A program made the translations under genes and the position numbers. A stretch of 64,000 nt of DNA from Gammaproteobacteria bacterium (GTDB lineage Bacteria; Pseudomonadota; Gammaproteobacteria; Burkholderiales; Rhodocyclaceae): assembly GCA_018825305.1 (NCBI GenBank), contig JAHJEO010000013.1:51508-115507 (forward strand). The letters run 5' to 3'. The notes below the pieces were generated by a model. That model worked only from the letters and a program-made list of their open reading frames with translations, was not told the origin of the DNA and searched no databases. Of the stretch, positions 36,772 to 46,883 are shown piece after piece; position 1 is the stretch's first letter; each line of letters opens with the position of its first letter.

Positions 36772-38784
36772 TCACTGCGGCAGCCTGCGCCGGACAATGT
36801 CCAGCACGGCAGCTACCGCCTCGTCGATGCCCAGCGGCGTGGTATCCACCAGCTCGGCATCTTCGCCCTGCTTGAGCGGGGCGACGCTTCTCGCGGCATC
36901 GCGAGCATCGCGCTCCCGCAGTTCCTGCAGGATGTCCTGCAAAAGGGGACGCATGTTAGCAGGCATTCCCTTCCCGATCAACTGCTTATGGCGCCTTTCG
37001 GCACGCGCTTCGGCCGATGCCGTCAAAAAGACCTTGGCCGGCGCCTCGGGAAATACCACAGAGCCCATGTCGCGACCGTCGGCCACCAGGCCAGGCAGGC
37101 GGCGATAGGCACGCTGGCGCTCCAGCAGGGCGGTACGCACCGCAGGCAGCGCCGCCACCTTCGAAGCACCGACGCCGATGTCCTCGGCGCGGATCGCTTC
37201 GGTCACGTCAGCGCCAGCCAGCAGGATGCGCTCGCCCGGAAACTCGGCGGGCAGGGTCGCCGCCACACCGGCCACACCGGCCTCGTCGTCCAGCGCGACG
37301 CCGGCGCGGATCGCCGCCAGCGCGGTAAGCCGATACAGGGCGCCGCTGTCGAGGAAATGGAAACCTAGTGTTTCCGCCACGCGCTGCGCCACCGTGCCCT
37401 TGCCGGAGGCAGAGGGGCCATCGATGGCGATGACCGGCGCGGCGATGCGGCCGAAGCGCTCGAAGTAGTCCGGGAAGGTCTTGGCCACGCACTTGGGATC
37501 GTTGATGCGAACCGGCACGCCGCCGAGCGCGGCCAGAGAGAAGCACATGGCCATGCGATGGTCGTCGTAGGTGTCGATTGCCGCGCCTGCCGAAAAAGTC
37601 GGCACTGGCGACACGGCACTCGACGCCACAGGCGGCGCTACGACAAGGTAGTCGGCGCCCTCTTCCACCGACGCCCCGAGCTTGCGCAGTTCGGTCGTCA
37701 TCGCCGTGATGCGGTCGGTTTCCTTGACGCGCCATGAGGCAATGTTGCGAAGCCGGCAGGGCCCATCGGCGAACAGCGCCGCGATGGCCAAAGTCATCGC
37801 GGCATCGGGAATGTGGTTGAGGTCGAGGTCGAAGGATTTGAGCTTGCCATCCTCCGGCGAACTGGCTTCAATCCAGTTCTCGCCCATCTCGATGCGCGCG
37901 CCCATGACGGCCAGCGCATCGGCGAACTTGACGTCGCCCTGGATGCTGCCGCGCCCCACGCCCTCGACCCGCACCGGCCCGCCACCGATGGCGCCGGCGG
38001 CGAGGAAATAAGAAGCGCCCGAGGCATCGCCTTCGACGTGGACGATACCCGGGCTGACATAGCGCTGACCGCCGCGGATGGTGAAACGCTGCCAGCCCTC
38101 GCGCTCGACCGTCACGCAAAAGTGCGCCATGAGATTCAGCGTGATCTCGATATAAGGCTTGGAGATCAGCTCCGTGGTCATTTCGATCACGGCCGTCTCG
38201 CCGGCAAGCGGCAGCGCCATCAGCAGCGCGGTGAGGAACTGCGAGGAAACGTCGCCGCGGACACGAATCGGTGCTGCCAGTCTCACGCTGGCCGGGTGGA
38301 TGTCCAGCGGCGGGAAGCCCTCCTTGCCCGCATAGCGCACGTCGGCGCCGATCTGGCGCAGGCCATCGACCAGATCGCCGATCGGCCTCTCGTGCATGCG
38401 CGCCACACCCGACAGCCGGTAGTGCCCGCCCGACAGTGCCAAAGCGGCCGTCAGCGGCCGGATCGCCGTGCCGGCATTGCCCATGAAGAGATCGCCTTCC
38501 TTGCCTGGAAACGCGCCGCCGCAGCCTGTGATGCGATAGGCGTTGCCGCCCATCGCCGCCACCCTGTCGCGCGGCGCGTCGGCTATCGCCGCCACGCCAA
38601 CGCCGAGTTTTCGCAGTGCGTCGAGCATCACCCGGGTGTCGTCCGAATCGAGCAGGTCGCGGATCTCGGTCTCGCCCTGCGCCAATGCGGCCAGCAGCAG
38701 CATGCGGTTGGAGATGCTCTTGGAGCCGGGCAGGCGCACCGTGCCGGCAGCGCGCGTCAGCGCAGGAAGGTCAAGGTAATCCAT
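36772..38784 (-). CDS. aroA-cmk: Fused EPSP synthase and cytidylate kinase
   Basis: One 670-residue polypeptide with two enzymes. Residues 1-445 are 3-phosphoshikimate 1-carboxyvinyltransferase (shikimate pathway): [30 protein letters not shown] and [10 protein letters not shown]. Residues 448-670 are CMP kinase: [18 protein letters not shown] is the P-loop at about 456-464, followed by FLDSGALYR and [11 protein letters not shown]. There is no stop or start between the two halves. In E. coli these are separate genes. Residues 389-398 ([10 protein letters not shown]), just before the conserved DTYDDHR, come from a copy of the interspersed repeat and are extra compared with E. coli AroA. Lies between tyrA and rpsA. 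Confidence 0.93.
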   Translation of the reverse strand: MDYLDLPALTRAAGTVRLPGSKSISNRMLLLAALAQGETEIRDLLDSDDTRVMLDALRKLGVGVAAIADAPRDRVAAMGGNAYRITGCGGAFPGKEGDLFMGNAGTAIRPLTAALALSGGHYRLSGVARMHERPIGDLVDGLRQIGADVRYAGKEGFPPLDIHPASVRLAAPIRVRGDVSSQFLTALLMALPLAGETAVIEMTTELISKPYIEITLNLMAHFCVTVEREGWQRFTIRGGQRYVSPGIVHVEGDASGASYFLAAGAIGGGPVRVEGVGRGSIQGDVKFADALAVMGARIEMGENWIEASSPEDGKLKSFDLDLNHIPDAAMTLAIAALFADGPCRLRNIASWRVKETDRITAMTTELRKLGASVEEGADYLVVAPPVASSAVSPVPTFSAGAAIDTYDDHRMAMCFSLAALGGVPVRINDPKCVAKTFPDYFERFGRIAAPVIAIDGPSASGKGTVAQRVAETLGFHFLDSGALYRLTALAAIRAGVALDDEAGVAGVAATLPAEFPGERILLAGADVTEAIRAEDIGVGASKVAALPAVRTALLERQRAYRRLPGLVADGRDMGSVVFPEAPAKVFLTASAEARAERRHKQLIGKGMPANMRPLLQDILQELRERDARDAARSVAPLKQGEDAELVDTTPLGIDEAVAAVLDIVRRRLPQ
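37592..37618 (+). repeat. Interspersed repeat copy 6 (in aroA-cmk)
   Basis: GAAAAAGTCGGCACTGGCG, AC, ACGGCA. Read on the minus strand as AVSPVPTF, the same frame as copy 1. Confidence 0.75.
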
Positions 38785-38788
38785 AGTT

Positions 38789-39700
38789 CTACTCGCCTAC
38801 GGCTGGCGTCAGGGAATCAAGCCAGGCATCGCGCCGCGCCCGCGCCGTGGCGAACATGGCTTCGAGCCCGGCGCTGTCGGCACTGGCGAGCAGAACCCGG
38901 GTTCTCAGCAACTCCGCCAGGTAGGCGTCGAGCTCCGCGATTAATGCCTTGCGGTTGGCAAGGCAGATGTCGCGCCACATCTCGGGATGGCTACTGGCGA
39001 TGCGCGTGAAGTCGCGAAAACCACCGGCGGCGAAGGAAAACAACTGGTCGGCGTTGCCGCGCCCGGCAAGGTCATGCACCAAGGCGAATGCCAGCAGGTG
39101 CGGCAGGTGGCTCACCGCCGCGAAAACGCGATCGTGGTCCTCCGGCGCAAGCTGGGAAACCTTCGCACCGCAAAGCTCCCAGACGGTGCGCACGGCCTTG
39201 ACGTCCGCCGCTGCATTCTCGGGCAACGGCGTCAGCACCACGCGCTTGCCGGCGTAGAGATCGGCCTTGGCCGCACCGACGCCGCTCTTTTCGGCACCGG
39301 CGATGGGATGGCCCGGTACAAACTGGCCTATGTGCTCGCCGAAGGCCTCGCGCGCCGCCGCGACCACATCGCACTTGGTGCTGCCGCCGTCGGTGACGAT
39401 GGTGCGCGGCCCCAGATGCGGCACCAGCGCACGCATCACCGCCGGCATCTGGCCGACCGGCATGCCGAGCAGCACGAGGTCGGCGCCGTCAAGCGCGTCC
39501 GCCCAGTCGGTCGCGATCTCGTCGATGACGCCGAGTCGCAGTGCCTCGGCCAGTGGCGCGCGGGTGCGGCCCATGCCGACAAATCGCACAATGGGGGCAG
39601 GGGCACCAGGCACATCGCGCCGTCCCGCCAGCGCCGACTTTATGGCCAGCGCGAACGAACCGCCGATCAGCCCGACGCCGCAAATGACGACCTTGCTCAT
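38789..39700 (-). CDS. tyrA: Prephenate dehydrogenase
   Basis: Tyrosine pathway enzyme of 303 residues converting prephenate to 4-hydroxyphenylpyruvate. The Rossmann motif is [28 protein letters not shown] and the catalytic-His segment [19 protein letters not shown] follow, then the helical dimerisation domain ([13 protein letters not shown]). Residues 20-28 ([10 protein letters not shown]) are encoded by a copy of the interspersed repeat; they and the following PGAPAP make the first helix-strand link longer than usual. The ATG overlaps the hisC stop by one base. Confidence 0.92.
   Translation of the reverse strand: MSKVVICGVGLIGGSFALAIKSALAGRRDVPGAPAPIVRFVGMGRTRAPLAEALRLGVIDEIATDWADALDGADLVLLGMPVGQMPAVMRALVPHLGPRTIVTDGGSTKCDVVAAAREAFGEHIGQFVPGHPIAGAEKSGVGAAKADLYAGKRVVLTPLPENAAADVKAVRTVWELCGAKVSQLAPEDHDRVFAAVSHLPHLLAFALVHDLAGRGNADQLFSFAAGGFRDFTRIASSHPEMWRDICLANRKALIAELDAYLAELLRTRVLLASADSAGLEAMFATARARRDAWLDSLTPAVGE
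39619..39642 (-). repeat. Interspersed repeat copy 7 (in tyrA)
   Basis: Minus strand TAAAGTCGGCGCTGGCG, GG, ACGGCG. Read as KSALAGRR. Confidence 0.7.
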
Positions 39701-40788
39701 CAAAGAGAGTTTTCCAGCGCTTCAAGGAAGCGCACGTTCTCGGTCTCGCGGCCGACGGTCACACGCAGGTGATTGGGCAGGCCATAGCCGCTGATGGGGC
39801 GGACGATAACGCCCTGCTGCAGCAGCTTGCGGTTGGTCGCCGCACCATCGGCAACGGCAAAGGTGACAAAGTTGCCGTGCGAGGGAATGTGTTCGAGGCC
39901 GAGGCGCTTGAGGCCGGCAACGATCTGCTCCATGCCGCGACGATTGAGCTCGAACGATTCGGCGATGAACAGATGGTCATCCATCGCGGCGCGGGCCGCA
40001 ACGATGGCCAGGTTGTTCACGTTAAAGGGCTGACGTACGCGGTTGAGCAGGTCGGCGACCGCGGCGGAGGCCACAGCGTAGCCGACGCGCAGGCCGGCGA
40101 GGCCGTAGATCTTGGAAAATGTGCGGGTGACGATCAGGTTGGGAAATTCCTTGATCCACGCCACGGTATCGACGCGCTCGGCCGGCGGCAGGTATTCGTT
40201 GTAGGCCTCGTCGAGCACCACCGCCACGTCCGCCGGAACGGCCTCTATGAAGGCCCGGACTTCGGCGTAGGGCAGGAAGTTGCCAGTCGGATTGTTGGGG
40301 TTGGCGATCCAGACCACGCGGGTGTCGGGACGGATCGCCGCGCGCATGGCGGTGAGGTCGTGACCGTAGTGCTTTGCAGGTGCGGCAATGCACTCGCCGC
40401 CGGCGCTCATCGTCGCCAGCGGATAGACGGCGAAGGCGTGCTGGGAGAAAACCGAGGAGCGACCCGGCGCCAGAAACACGCGTGCAGCGAGGTCGAGGAC
40501 GTCGTTGGAACCGTTGCCGAGCACGACCTGCTCCGGCGCGACGCCGAGGCGCGCGGCCAGGGCGGCGACCAGTTCAAACTGGTCGGGATAGCGCTCGATT
40601 CCGCCGACGGCCTTCTCGACCGCCGCACGAGCCTTCGGGCTCATGCCCAGCGGGTTCTCGTTGGAGGCGAGTTTGACGATGCTTTCGACCGCGAGGCCCA
40701 TCTCGCGGGCAAGTTCGGTGATCGGCTTGCCCGGAATGTAGGGCGAAATGGCGCGGATGTAGGCCGGCGCCTGCGCGGAAATGCTCAT
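39700..40788 (-). CDS. hisC: Histidinol-phosphate/aromatic aminotransferase
   Basis: Fold-type I PLP aminotransferase of 362 residues. KLASNENPLGMSPKA lies near the start. The Asn/Asp/Tyr active-site segments are WIANPNNPTGNFLPY and VLDEAYNEYLP, and the PLP-lysine segment is IVTRTFSKIYGLAGLRVGYA. HisC of this type serves histidine synthesis and often also transaminates aromatic keto acids. Its place between pheA and tyrA favours a role in Phe/Tyr synthesis here. The ATG ten bases after the pheA stop gives the canonical length. Confidence 0.9.
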   Translation of the reverse strand: MSISAQAPAYIRAISPYIPGKPITELAREMGLAVESIVKLASNENPLGMSPKARAAVEKAVGGIERYPDQFELVAALAARLGVAPEQVVLGNGSNDVLDLAARVFLAPGRSSVFSQHAFAVYPLATMSAGGECIAAPAKHYGHDLTAMRAAIRPDTRVVWIANPNNPTGNFLPYAEVRAFIEAVPADVAVVLDEAYNEYLPPAERVDTVAWIKEFPNLIVTRTFSKIYGLAGLRVGYAVASAAVADLLNRVRQPFNVNNLAIVAARAAMDDHLFIAESFELNRRGMEQIVAGLKRLGLEHIPSHGNFVTFAVADGAATNRKLLQQGVIVRPISGYGLPNHLRVTVGRETENVRFLEALENSL

Positions 40789-40798
40789 GGTGGAAACC

Positions 40799-41905
40799 TT
40801 AGAGTGCAGAACGGGGGTAGGACCCCAATTCCTTGAGGAAACCAACGCGACGCCGCAAGTCTTCCAGCGCCGCCGCCACATGCGGCTCGCCGCGATGGCC
40901 TTCGACGTCGATGAAAAATACATACTCCCAGCGGCTGCCGCCGAAGCCTCGCGCCGGGCGCGACTCGAATTTGGTCATCGACACGCCATGATCCTTCAAC
41001 GGCGTCAGCAGGTCGTGCACCGCGCCAGGCTTGTTCTGCGCCGAGCAGACAAAGGAGGTCCGATCCTGCCCCGACGGCCCGGCGTCGTGCGTCGCCAGCA
41101 CCAGGAAACGCGTGGTGTTGTTGGGATCGTCCTCGATGCTGCTCGCCAGCCGATTAAGGCCGTAGAGCTGCGCTGCCGCTTCGCCGGCGATGGCGCAAGA
41201 CGCGGGATCATCGGCTGCCAGCCGCGCCGCCTCGGCGTTGCTCGCCACCGGCACACGCTGCAACGTGGCGAGGTTGCGGTTGAGCCACTCATGGCACTGC
41301 GCCAGAGACTGGGCGTGCGAGTAGAGTCGGGTCAAGCCGGCCAGCGACTCGGCCTTGGATAGCAGGTTCTGGTGGATACGCAGATTGACTTCACCGCAGA
41401 TCTGCAAGGGCGAGGACACCAGCAGGTCGAGGGTGCGGCCGATGGCACCTTCGGTCGAATTTTCTACAGGCACCACGCCGTAATCAGCGTTGCCGGCCTC
41501 GACGGCGCGGAAGACGTCGTCGATCGCGCCACAGGGATTGAGCGCCGGGGCCGAGCCGAAATGTTTCTTTGCCGCGCTTTCCGAGAAAGTGCCCGCGGGG
41601 CCGAGGTAGGCGATCCGCAGTGGCTGCTCCAGGGCGAGGCAGGCGGACATGATCTCGCGGAATATCTGCCGCACGGCCCCGTCCGGCAGCGGCCCGCCCT
41701 GGGCCGCGCTGGCCTCGGCGAGGCGGCGCAGCACCTGCGCCTCACGCTCGGGACGATAAATGTTGCCGTGCTTGATCTCGCCGATGCGATGGGCCAGCCG
41801 CGCACGTTCGCTGACCAGTTGCAGCACCTGGTCGTCGAGCGCGTCGATCCCTTGCCGCAGGCGGCCGAGCTCCTCCTGCTCCTGCTTCGTCGGATCCGCT
41901 GCCAT
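40799..41905 (-). CDS. pheA: Bifunctional chorismate mutase/prephenate dehydratase
   Basis: A 368-residue phenylalanine pathway enzyme. Residues 1-90 are an AroQ chorismate mutase (LRQGIDALDDQVLQLVSERA). Residues 95-280 are prephenate dehydratase (YLGPAGTFSESAAKKHFG, VVPVENSTEGAIGRTLDLL, and the catalytic NNTTRFLVLA). The C-terminal ACT domain (ESRPARGFGGSRWEYVFFID) should bind phenylalanine for feedback inhibition. It follows serA by six bases. Confidence 0.95.
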   Translation of the reverse strand: MAADPTKQEQEELGRLRQGIDALDDQVLQLVSERARLAHRIGEIKHGNIYRPEREAQVLRRLAEASAAQGGPLPDGAVRQIFREIMSACLALEQPLRIAYLGPAGTFSESAAKKHFGSAPALNPCGAIDDVFRAVEAGNADYGVVPVENSTEGAIGRTLDLLVSSPLQICGEVNLRIHQNLLSKAESLAGLTRLYSHAQSLAQCHEWLNRNLATLQRVPVASNAEAARLAADDPASCAIAGEAAAQLYGLNRLASSIEDDPNNTTRFLVLATHDAGPSGQDRTSFVCSAQNKPGAVHDLLTPLKDHGVSMTKFESRPARGFGGSRWEYVFFIDVEGHRGEPHVAAALEDLRRRVGFLKELGSYPRSAL

Positions 41906-41911
41906 CCCCGC

Positions 41912-43096
41912 CTAGCCCGCGACCGGCAGGTAGCGCACCGCCAGCACGCCCTCGATTCTGGCAATAGCATCGACAAGCTTCTTTGGCACCTTGCTGTCGA
42001 CATCCACAAGCGTGTAGGCGATGTCGCCCTTGGACTTGTTCATCATGTTGTGGATGTTGAGCTTGGCATCGGCCATCGCAGTCGAAATCTGACCGACCAT
42101 GTTCGGCACGTTGGCATTGACCACGGCGACACGGAAGTTCGATTCGCGCGGCATCGTCACACTCGGAAAATTCACCGAATTGACTACATTGCCGTCCAGC
42201 AAATAGTCGCGCACCTGCTCCGCCACCATGGTGGCGCAATTCTCTTCGGCCTCGCGGGTCGACGCACCCAAGTGCGGCAACGCAATGACATGGGGATGAG
42301 TATTGACGTGAGCGCTAGGGAAATCGCAGACATAGCAGCCGAGCTTCTTCGCATCCAGAGCCGCCAGCACCGCTGCCTCGTCCACCACGCCCTCACGGGC
42401 GAAGTTGAGCACCACCGCGCCATGCTTCATCAATTCGATCGACTCGGCATTGACCATCCCGCGCGTGGCATCCACCAGCGGCACATGCAGCGTCAGGAAA
42501 TTCGAGTTCTTCAGTACGTCGGAGAGGCTGGTGGCCTTGCGTACCTGCGAGGGCAGGCTCCAGGCCGCGTCCACGGTGATCTCGGGATCGTAGCCGATGA
42601 CGTGCATGCCGAGCTTGATCGCCGCATCGGCAACGAGGCAGCCGATCTTGCCCAGGCCCACCACGCCAAGCGTGTGGCCAGCCAGTTCATAGCCGGCGTA
42701 GGTCTTCTTGCCGCCCTCGACCTTCTTCTCCATCTCGGGGTCGGCTGCATCGAGGCCGGACACGAACTTCATGGCGCCGCCGATGTTGCGCGCTGCCATC
42801 AGCATCCCGGCCAGCACCAATTCCTTGACCGCGTTGGCGTTGGCGCCCGGGGCGTTGAACACCGGTACACCGCGAGCACTCATGGCCTTGACCGGGATGT
42901 TGTTGGTGCCCGAACCGGCGCGACCGATGGTCAGCACGCTCGGCGGAATATCCATGGCGTGCATGTCGGCCGAACGCACCAGCACGGCATCGGGCTTGGC
43001 GACATCCTTGGCGGCGACGAAGCGTTCCGCCGGCAGGCGCGCCAGTCCCCTGGCCGAGATGTTGTTGAGGACCAGTACCTGAAACGGATCAGCCAT
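41912..43096 (-). CDS. serA: D-3-phosphoglycerate dehydrogenase
   Basis: First enzyme of serine synthesis, 394 residues. The NAD-binding motif is GHTLGVVGLGKIGCLVADAA. The catalytic Arg is in IGRAGSGTNNI, the Glu in NFAREGVVDEAAV and the His in ALPHLGASTREAEEN. A C-terminal ACT domain starts near residue 315 (RVAVVNANVPNMVGQISTAM) and may bind serine. The ATG lies eight bases inside the serC end, so two consecutive serine-pathway genes are coupled. Confidence 0.94.
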   Translation of the reverse strand: MADPFQVLVLNNISARGLARLPAERFVAAKDVAKPDAVLVRSADMHAMDIPPSVLTIGRAGSGTNNIPVKAMSARGVPVFNAPGANANAVKELVLAGMLMAARNIGGAMKFVSGLDAADPEMEKKVEGGKKTYAGYELAGHTLGVVGLGKIGCLVADAAIKLGMHVIGYDPEITVDAAWSLPSQVRKATSLSDVLKNSNFLTLHVPLVDATRGMVNAESIELMKHGAVVLNFAREGVVDEAAVLAALDAKKLGCYVCDFPSAHVNTHPHVIALPHLGASTREAEENCATMVAEQVRDYLLDGNVVNSVNFPSVTMPRESNFRVAVVNANVPNMVGQISTAMADAKLNIHNMMNKSKGDIAYTLVDVDSKVPKKLVDAIARIEGVLAVRYLPVAG

Positions 43097-44171
43097 GACT
43101 CTTCTCGAAACCGCGCATGTAATCGACCAGCGCCTTGACGCCATCGGCCGGCATGGCGTTATAGATCGAGGCGCGCATGCCGCCGACCGAGCGGTGGCCC
43201 TTGAGCTGGGTCATGCCGGCAGCCTTGGCCCCCTTGAGGAATTCCTCGTCGAGCGCGGCGTCCTTGAGGGTGAACGGCACGTTCATGCGCGAGCGGTCGG
43301 CCTTGTTCACCGGGTTGCGATAAAACTCGGTGCTGTCGAGGTAGTCATACAACAGCTGCGACTTCTCGATGTTCTTCCGCTCCATCGCCGCCACGCCCCC
43401 GTTCTGTTTGAGCCACTGGAAGACCAGGCCGGCGATGTAGATCGAATAGGTCGGCGGTGTGTTGTACATTGATTCCGCATCGACATGGGTCTTGTAGTTC
43501 AGCATCGCCGGCGGCGTCGGCTGGGCGTGGCCGACCAGATCCTCGCGCACGATGACGATGGTCAGGCCGGCCGGGCCAATATTCTTCTGGGCGCCGGCGT
43601 AGATCAGGCCGTACTTGCTAACATCGACTGACCGCGACAGGATGTTCGAGGACATGTCGCAGACCAGAGGCACGTCGCCTGTTTCCGGCGTCCAGTGGAA
43701 CTCGACGCCGCCGATGGTCTCGTTGGCCGTGTAATGAACGTAGGCTGCCCCCTTGTCCAACTGCCAGCCGGCTTGCGCCGGCGCATAACTGAAACCCTTG
43801 TCCTCGGCGCTGGCGACGACATTGACGTTGCAGAAGGTCTTGGCAGCCTTGATGGCCTTCTTCGCCCATTCGCCGGTATGAACGTAGTCCGCCGCCGGCT
43901 TGCCGCGCAGCAGGTTGATCGGGATCATCTCGAACTGCAATGAGGCCCCACCCTGCAGGAAGAGCACCTTGTAGTTCGCGGGAATGCCCATCAATTCGCG
44001 CAGATCCGCCTCGGCGGCGGCGGCGATGCCCATGAATTCCTTGCCACGATGGCTCATTTCCATGACCGACTGGCCGGAACCGTGCCAATCGACCATTTCC
44101 TCTGCTGCCTGCCTGAGTACCGCCTCGGGTAGTGCGGCGGGACCGGCGCTGAAATTGAATACGCGTGCCAT
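43089..44171 (-). CDS. serC: Phosphoserine aminotransferase
   Basis: PLP enzyme of 360 residues making phosphoserine from 3-phosphohydroxypyruvate; also acts in pyridoxine synthesis in many bacteria. The start is FNFSAGPAALPEAVLRQAAE. SVMEMSHRGKEF lies near residue 40, and the PLP lysine is in LIYAGAQKNIGPAGLTIVIV near residue 195. The C terminus has GMRASIYNAMP. It lies three bases after the gyrA stop. Confidence 0.96.
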   Translation of the reverse strand: MARVFNFSAGPAALPEAVLRQAAEEMVDWHGSGQSVMEMSHRGKEFMGIAAAAEADLRELMGIPANYKVLFLQGGASLQFEMIPINLLRGKPAADYVHTGEWAKKAIKAAKTFCNVNVVASAEDKGFSYAPAQAGWQLDKGAAYVHYTANETIGGVEFHWTPETGDVPLVCDMSSNILSRSVDVSKYGLIYAGAQKNIGPAGLTIVIVREDLVGHAQPTPPAMLNYKTHVDAESMYNTPPTYSIYIAGLVFQWLKQNGGVAAMERKNIEKSQLLYDYLDSTEFYRNPVNKADRSRMNVPFTLKDAALDEEFLKGAKAAGMTQLKGHRSVGGMRASIYNAMPADGVKALVDYMRGFEKSHG

Positions 44172-44173
44172 GG

Positions 44174-46735
44174 TTATTCCTCCTCTTCCTCTTCTTCCGA
44201 TTCTTCCGATTCGATGACTTTTTCGATGCCGGCCAGCTTGGTGCCGTCATCAAGGTTGATAAGCCTGACCCCCTGAGCCGAGCGGCCGGTCTCGCGCACC
44301 TGGGCCACCTTGCTGCGGATCAGCACGCCGCCAGTCGAAATCAGCATGACTTCGTCGCTGGCCTCGACCAGCACCGCCCCAACCACCGTGCCGTTGCGCT
44401 CCGACGTACTGATGGCGATCATGCCCTTGGTGCCGCGGCCGTGCTTGGTGTACTCGCCAATCGGCGTGCGCTTGCCGTAGCCGTTCTCGGTGGCCGTCAG
44501 AACATTGAGGCTCTCGTCCTTCGCTACCAGCATGCAGATCACACGCTGTCCGTCCTCCAGCATCATCCCGCGCACCCCGCGCGCAGTGCGGCCCATCGGC
44601 CGCACATCATCCTCGGCAAAGCGCACGGCCTTGCCGGCGTCGGAGAACAGCATGACGTCAAAGCTGCCGTCCGTGATCGCCACACCGATCAGGTAATCAC
44701 TCTCGTCGAGGCCGACGGCGATGATGCCGGCCTTGCGCGGGTTGGAGAAGTCGGACAGCGGCGTCTTCTTGACCGTGCCCATGGCTGTGGCCATGAAGAC
44801 ATAGTGCTGCTCATCGAACTCCTTGACCGGCAGCACGGCGGTGATCTTCTCGCCATCCTCCAGCGGGAAGAGATTGACGATGGGCTTGCCGCGCGAGATG
44901 CGCGTGCCCTCCGGCACCTCATAGACCTTGAGCCAATAAACTCGGCCGCGGTTGGAGAAGCAGAGGATGTAGTCGTGGGTGTTGGCGACGAAGAGATGAT
45001 CGACGAAATCGTCCTCCTTGATCGCCGCCGCCTGCTTGCCGCGGCCACCGCGCTTCTGCGTGCGGTAGTCGTCGAGCGGCTGGCGTTTGATATAGCCGCC
45101 GTGCGACATGGTCACGACCATGTCTTCGCGGGCGATGAGATCCTCCAGATTGATGTCGGCCGTCTGTAGAACGATCTCCGAGCGACGCTTGTCGCCGAAC
45201 TGAGCCTTGATCGCGGTGAGCTCGGTGACGATGATCTGGGTGATGCGCTCCGGGCGGGCGAGGATGTCGAGCAAGTCGGCGATCTGTTCCATCACCTCGC
45301 GATACTCGGTGACGATTTTGTCCTGCTCGAGGCCGGTAAGGCGCTGCAGGCGCAGTTCGAGGATGGCCTGCGCCTGGATGTCGGACAGCAGGTAGCCGCG
45401 CCGCGACATGCCGAATTCCGGCGCCAGACCTTCGGGGCGCGAAGCTTCGGCCGCCGCTCGCGCCAGCATTTCATCGACCAGCGTCGAGCGCCATGTGCGG
45501 GCCATCAATTCGCGCTTGGCATCGGGCGGCGTCGGCGCCGCCTTGATCAAAGCAATGATCTCGTCGACATTCGACAGCGCCACCGCCAGGCCTTCGAGGA
45601 TGTGGCCGCGATCGCGCGCCTTCTTCAGTTCGAACACAGTCCGCCGCGTCACCACCTCGCGGCGATGCGACAGGAAGCAGTCGAGCATCTGCTTGAGATT
45701 CAGCAGCTGCGGGCGGCCATCGACCAGCGCCACCATGTTCATGCCGAAGGTGTCCTGCAGTTGCGTCTGCTTGTAGAGGTTATTTAGCACGACCTCGGGC
45801 ACCTCGCCGCGCTTCAGCTCGATCACCACGCGCATGCCGGACTTGTCCGACTCGTCTTGAATATGGGCGATGCCTTCGATCTTCTTTTCGTGGACCAGCT
45901 CGGCAATTTTCTCCTGCAGCGTCTTCTTGTTAACCTGATACGGCAGCTCATCGACGATGATCGCCTGCTTGCCGCCCTTTTCCAGATCCTCAAAATGGGT
46001 GCGGGCACGCATCACCACGCGGCCGCGGCCGGTCAGGTAGCCCTCGCGTACGCCGGCAACGCCGTAGATCAGCCCGGCTGTCGGAAAATCCGGTGCCGGC
46101 AGGATCTTGATCAGGTCGTCGATGTCGATGGCCGGGTTGTCAAGAACGGCCAGACAGGCGTCAACGACTTCATTGAGGTTGTGCGGCGGAATGTTCGTCG
46201 CCATGCCCACGGCAATGCCGGCGCTACCGTTGATCAGCAGATTCGGAATGCGCGCCGGCATGACCAGCGGCTCATGCTCCGAACCGTCATAGTTCGGCCC
46301 AAAGTCGACCGTCTCTTTGTCGAGGTCGGCCAGCAGTTCGTGGCCGATCCGCGCCATCCGCACCTCGGTATAACGCATCGCCGCCGCGTTATCGCCGTCG
46401 ACCGAGCCGAAGTTGCCCTGGCCATCCACCAGCATGTAGCGCAGCGAGAAGTTCTGCGCCATGCGCACGATGGTGTCGTATGCCGCCGTATCGCCGTGCG
46501 GATGGTACTTGCCGATGACATCGCCAACGATGCGCGCCGACTTCTTGTAAGCCTTGTTCCAGTCGTTGTTCAACTCGTGCATGGCGAACAGCACGCGGCG
46601 ATGAACTGGCTTGAGGCCGTCACGCGCATCCGGCAGGGCCCGGCCGACGATCACGCTCATGGCGTAATCAAGGTAGGAGTGGCGCATCTCCTCTTCTAGG
46701 CTGATCGGGAGAATTTCTTTGGCGAAAGGAGTCAT
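44174..46735 (-). CDS. gyrA: DNA gyrase subunit A
   Basis: Type II topoisomerase breakage-reunion subunit, 853 residues. The quinolone-target region is [18 protein letters not shown] with Thr at E. coli position 83 and Asp at 87. The catalytic Tyr is in [15 protein letters not shown]. The C-terminal beta-pinwheel contains the GyrA-box QKRGGRGKQ, which is diagnostic of gyrase rather than ParC. The last residues form a very acidic tail, [11 protein letters not shown]. The ATG was chosen from the conserved start [15 protein letters not shown]; the codons upstream are not conserved in character. Confidence 0.97.
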   Translation of the reverse strand: MTPFAKEILPISLEEEMRHSYLDYAMSVIVGRALPDARDGLKPVHRRVLFAMHELNNDWNKAYKKSARIVGDVIGKYHPHGDTAAYDTIVRMAQNFSLRYMLVDGQGNFGSVDGDNAAAMRYTEVRMARIGHELLADLDKETVDFGPNYDGSEHEPLVMPARIPNLLINGSAGIAVGMATNIPPHNLNEVVDACLAVLDNPAIDIDDLIKILPAPDFPTAGLIYGVAGVREGYLTGRGRVVMRARTHFEDLEKGGKQAIIVDELPYQVNKKTLQEKIAELVHEKKIEGIAHIQDESDKSGMRVVIELKRGEVPEVVLNNLYKQTQLQDTFGMNMVALVDGRPQLLNLKQMLDCFLSHRREVVTRRTVFELKKARDRGHILEGLAVALSNVDEIIALIKAAPTPPDAKRELMARTWRSTLVDEMLARAAAEASRPEGLAPEFGMSRRGYLLSDIQAQAILELRLQRLTGLEQDKIVTEYREVMEQIADLLDILARPERITQIIVTELTAIKAQFGDKRRSEIVLQTADINLEDLIAREDMVVTMSHGGYIKRQPLDDYRTQKRGGRGKQAAAIKEDDFVDHLFVANTHDYILCFSNRGRVYWLKVYEVPEGTRISRGKPIVNLFPLEDGEKITAVLPVKEFDEQHYVFMATAMGTVKKTPLSDFSNPRKAGIIAVGLDESDYLIGVAITDGSFDVMLFSDAGKAVRFAEDDVRPMGRTARGVRGMMLEDGQRVICMLVAKDESLNVLTATENGYGKRTPIGEYTKHGRGTKGMIAISTSERNGTVVGAVLVEASDEVMLISTGGVLIRSKVAQVRETGRSAQGVRLINLDDGTKLAGIEKVIESEESEEEEEEE

Positions 46736-46883
46736 AGATCCGTCAATGGCGCCCACCCGAGTTATCCGGGGAACCGGCGAAAAGCATAAATCTTACCATG
46801 CTGACACGTCTCGGCAGCCACCCGCCAACTCCCTGACACCCGGCGGGAGCCGCTGCCGGCAGGCCTGTGCTTAAATCCGGCCA

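Noticed and set aside
38876..38890. Partial match to the interspersed repeat in tyrA
   Set aside because: Only about 14 bases (GTCGGCACTGGCGA) without the A-run or ACGGCG end; may be chance.
41372..43138. 588-residue plus-strand frame opposite serA/pheA
   Set aside because: Antisense shadow: His/Arg/Gln-rich composition, while the minus strand encodes fully conserved enzymes.
43789..43808. TCGGCGCTGGCGACGAC in serC
   Set aside because: Lacks the A-run and the right half; serC residues here are not unusual.
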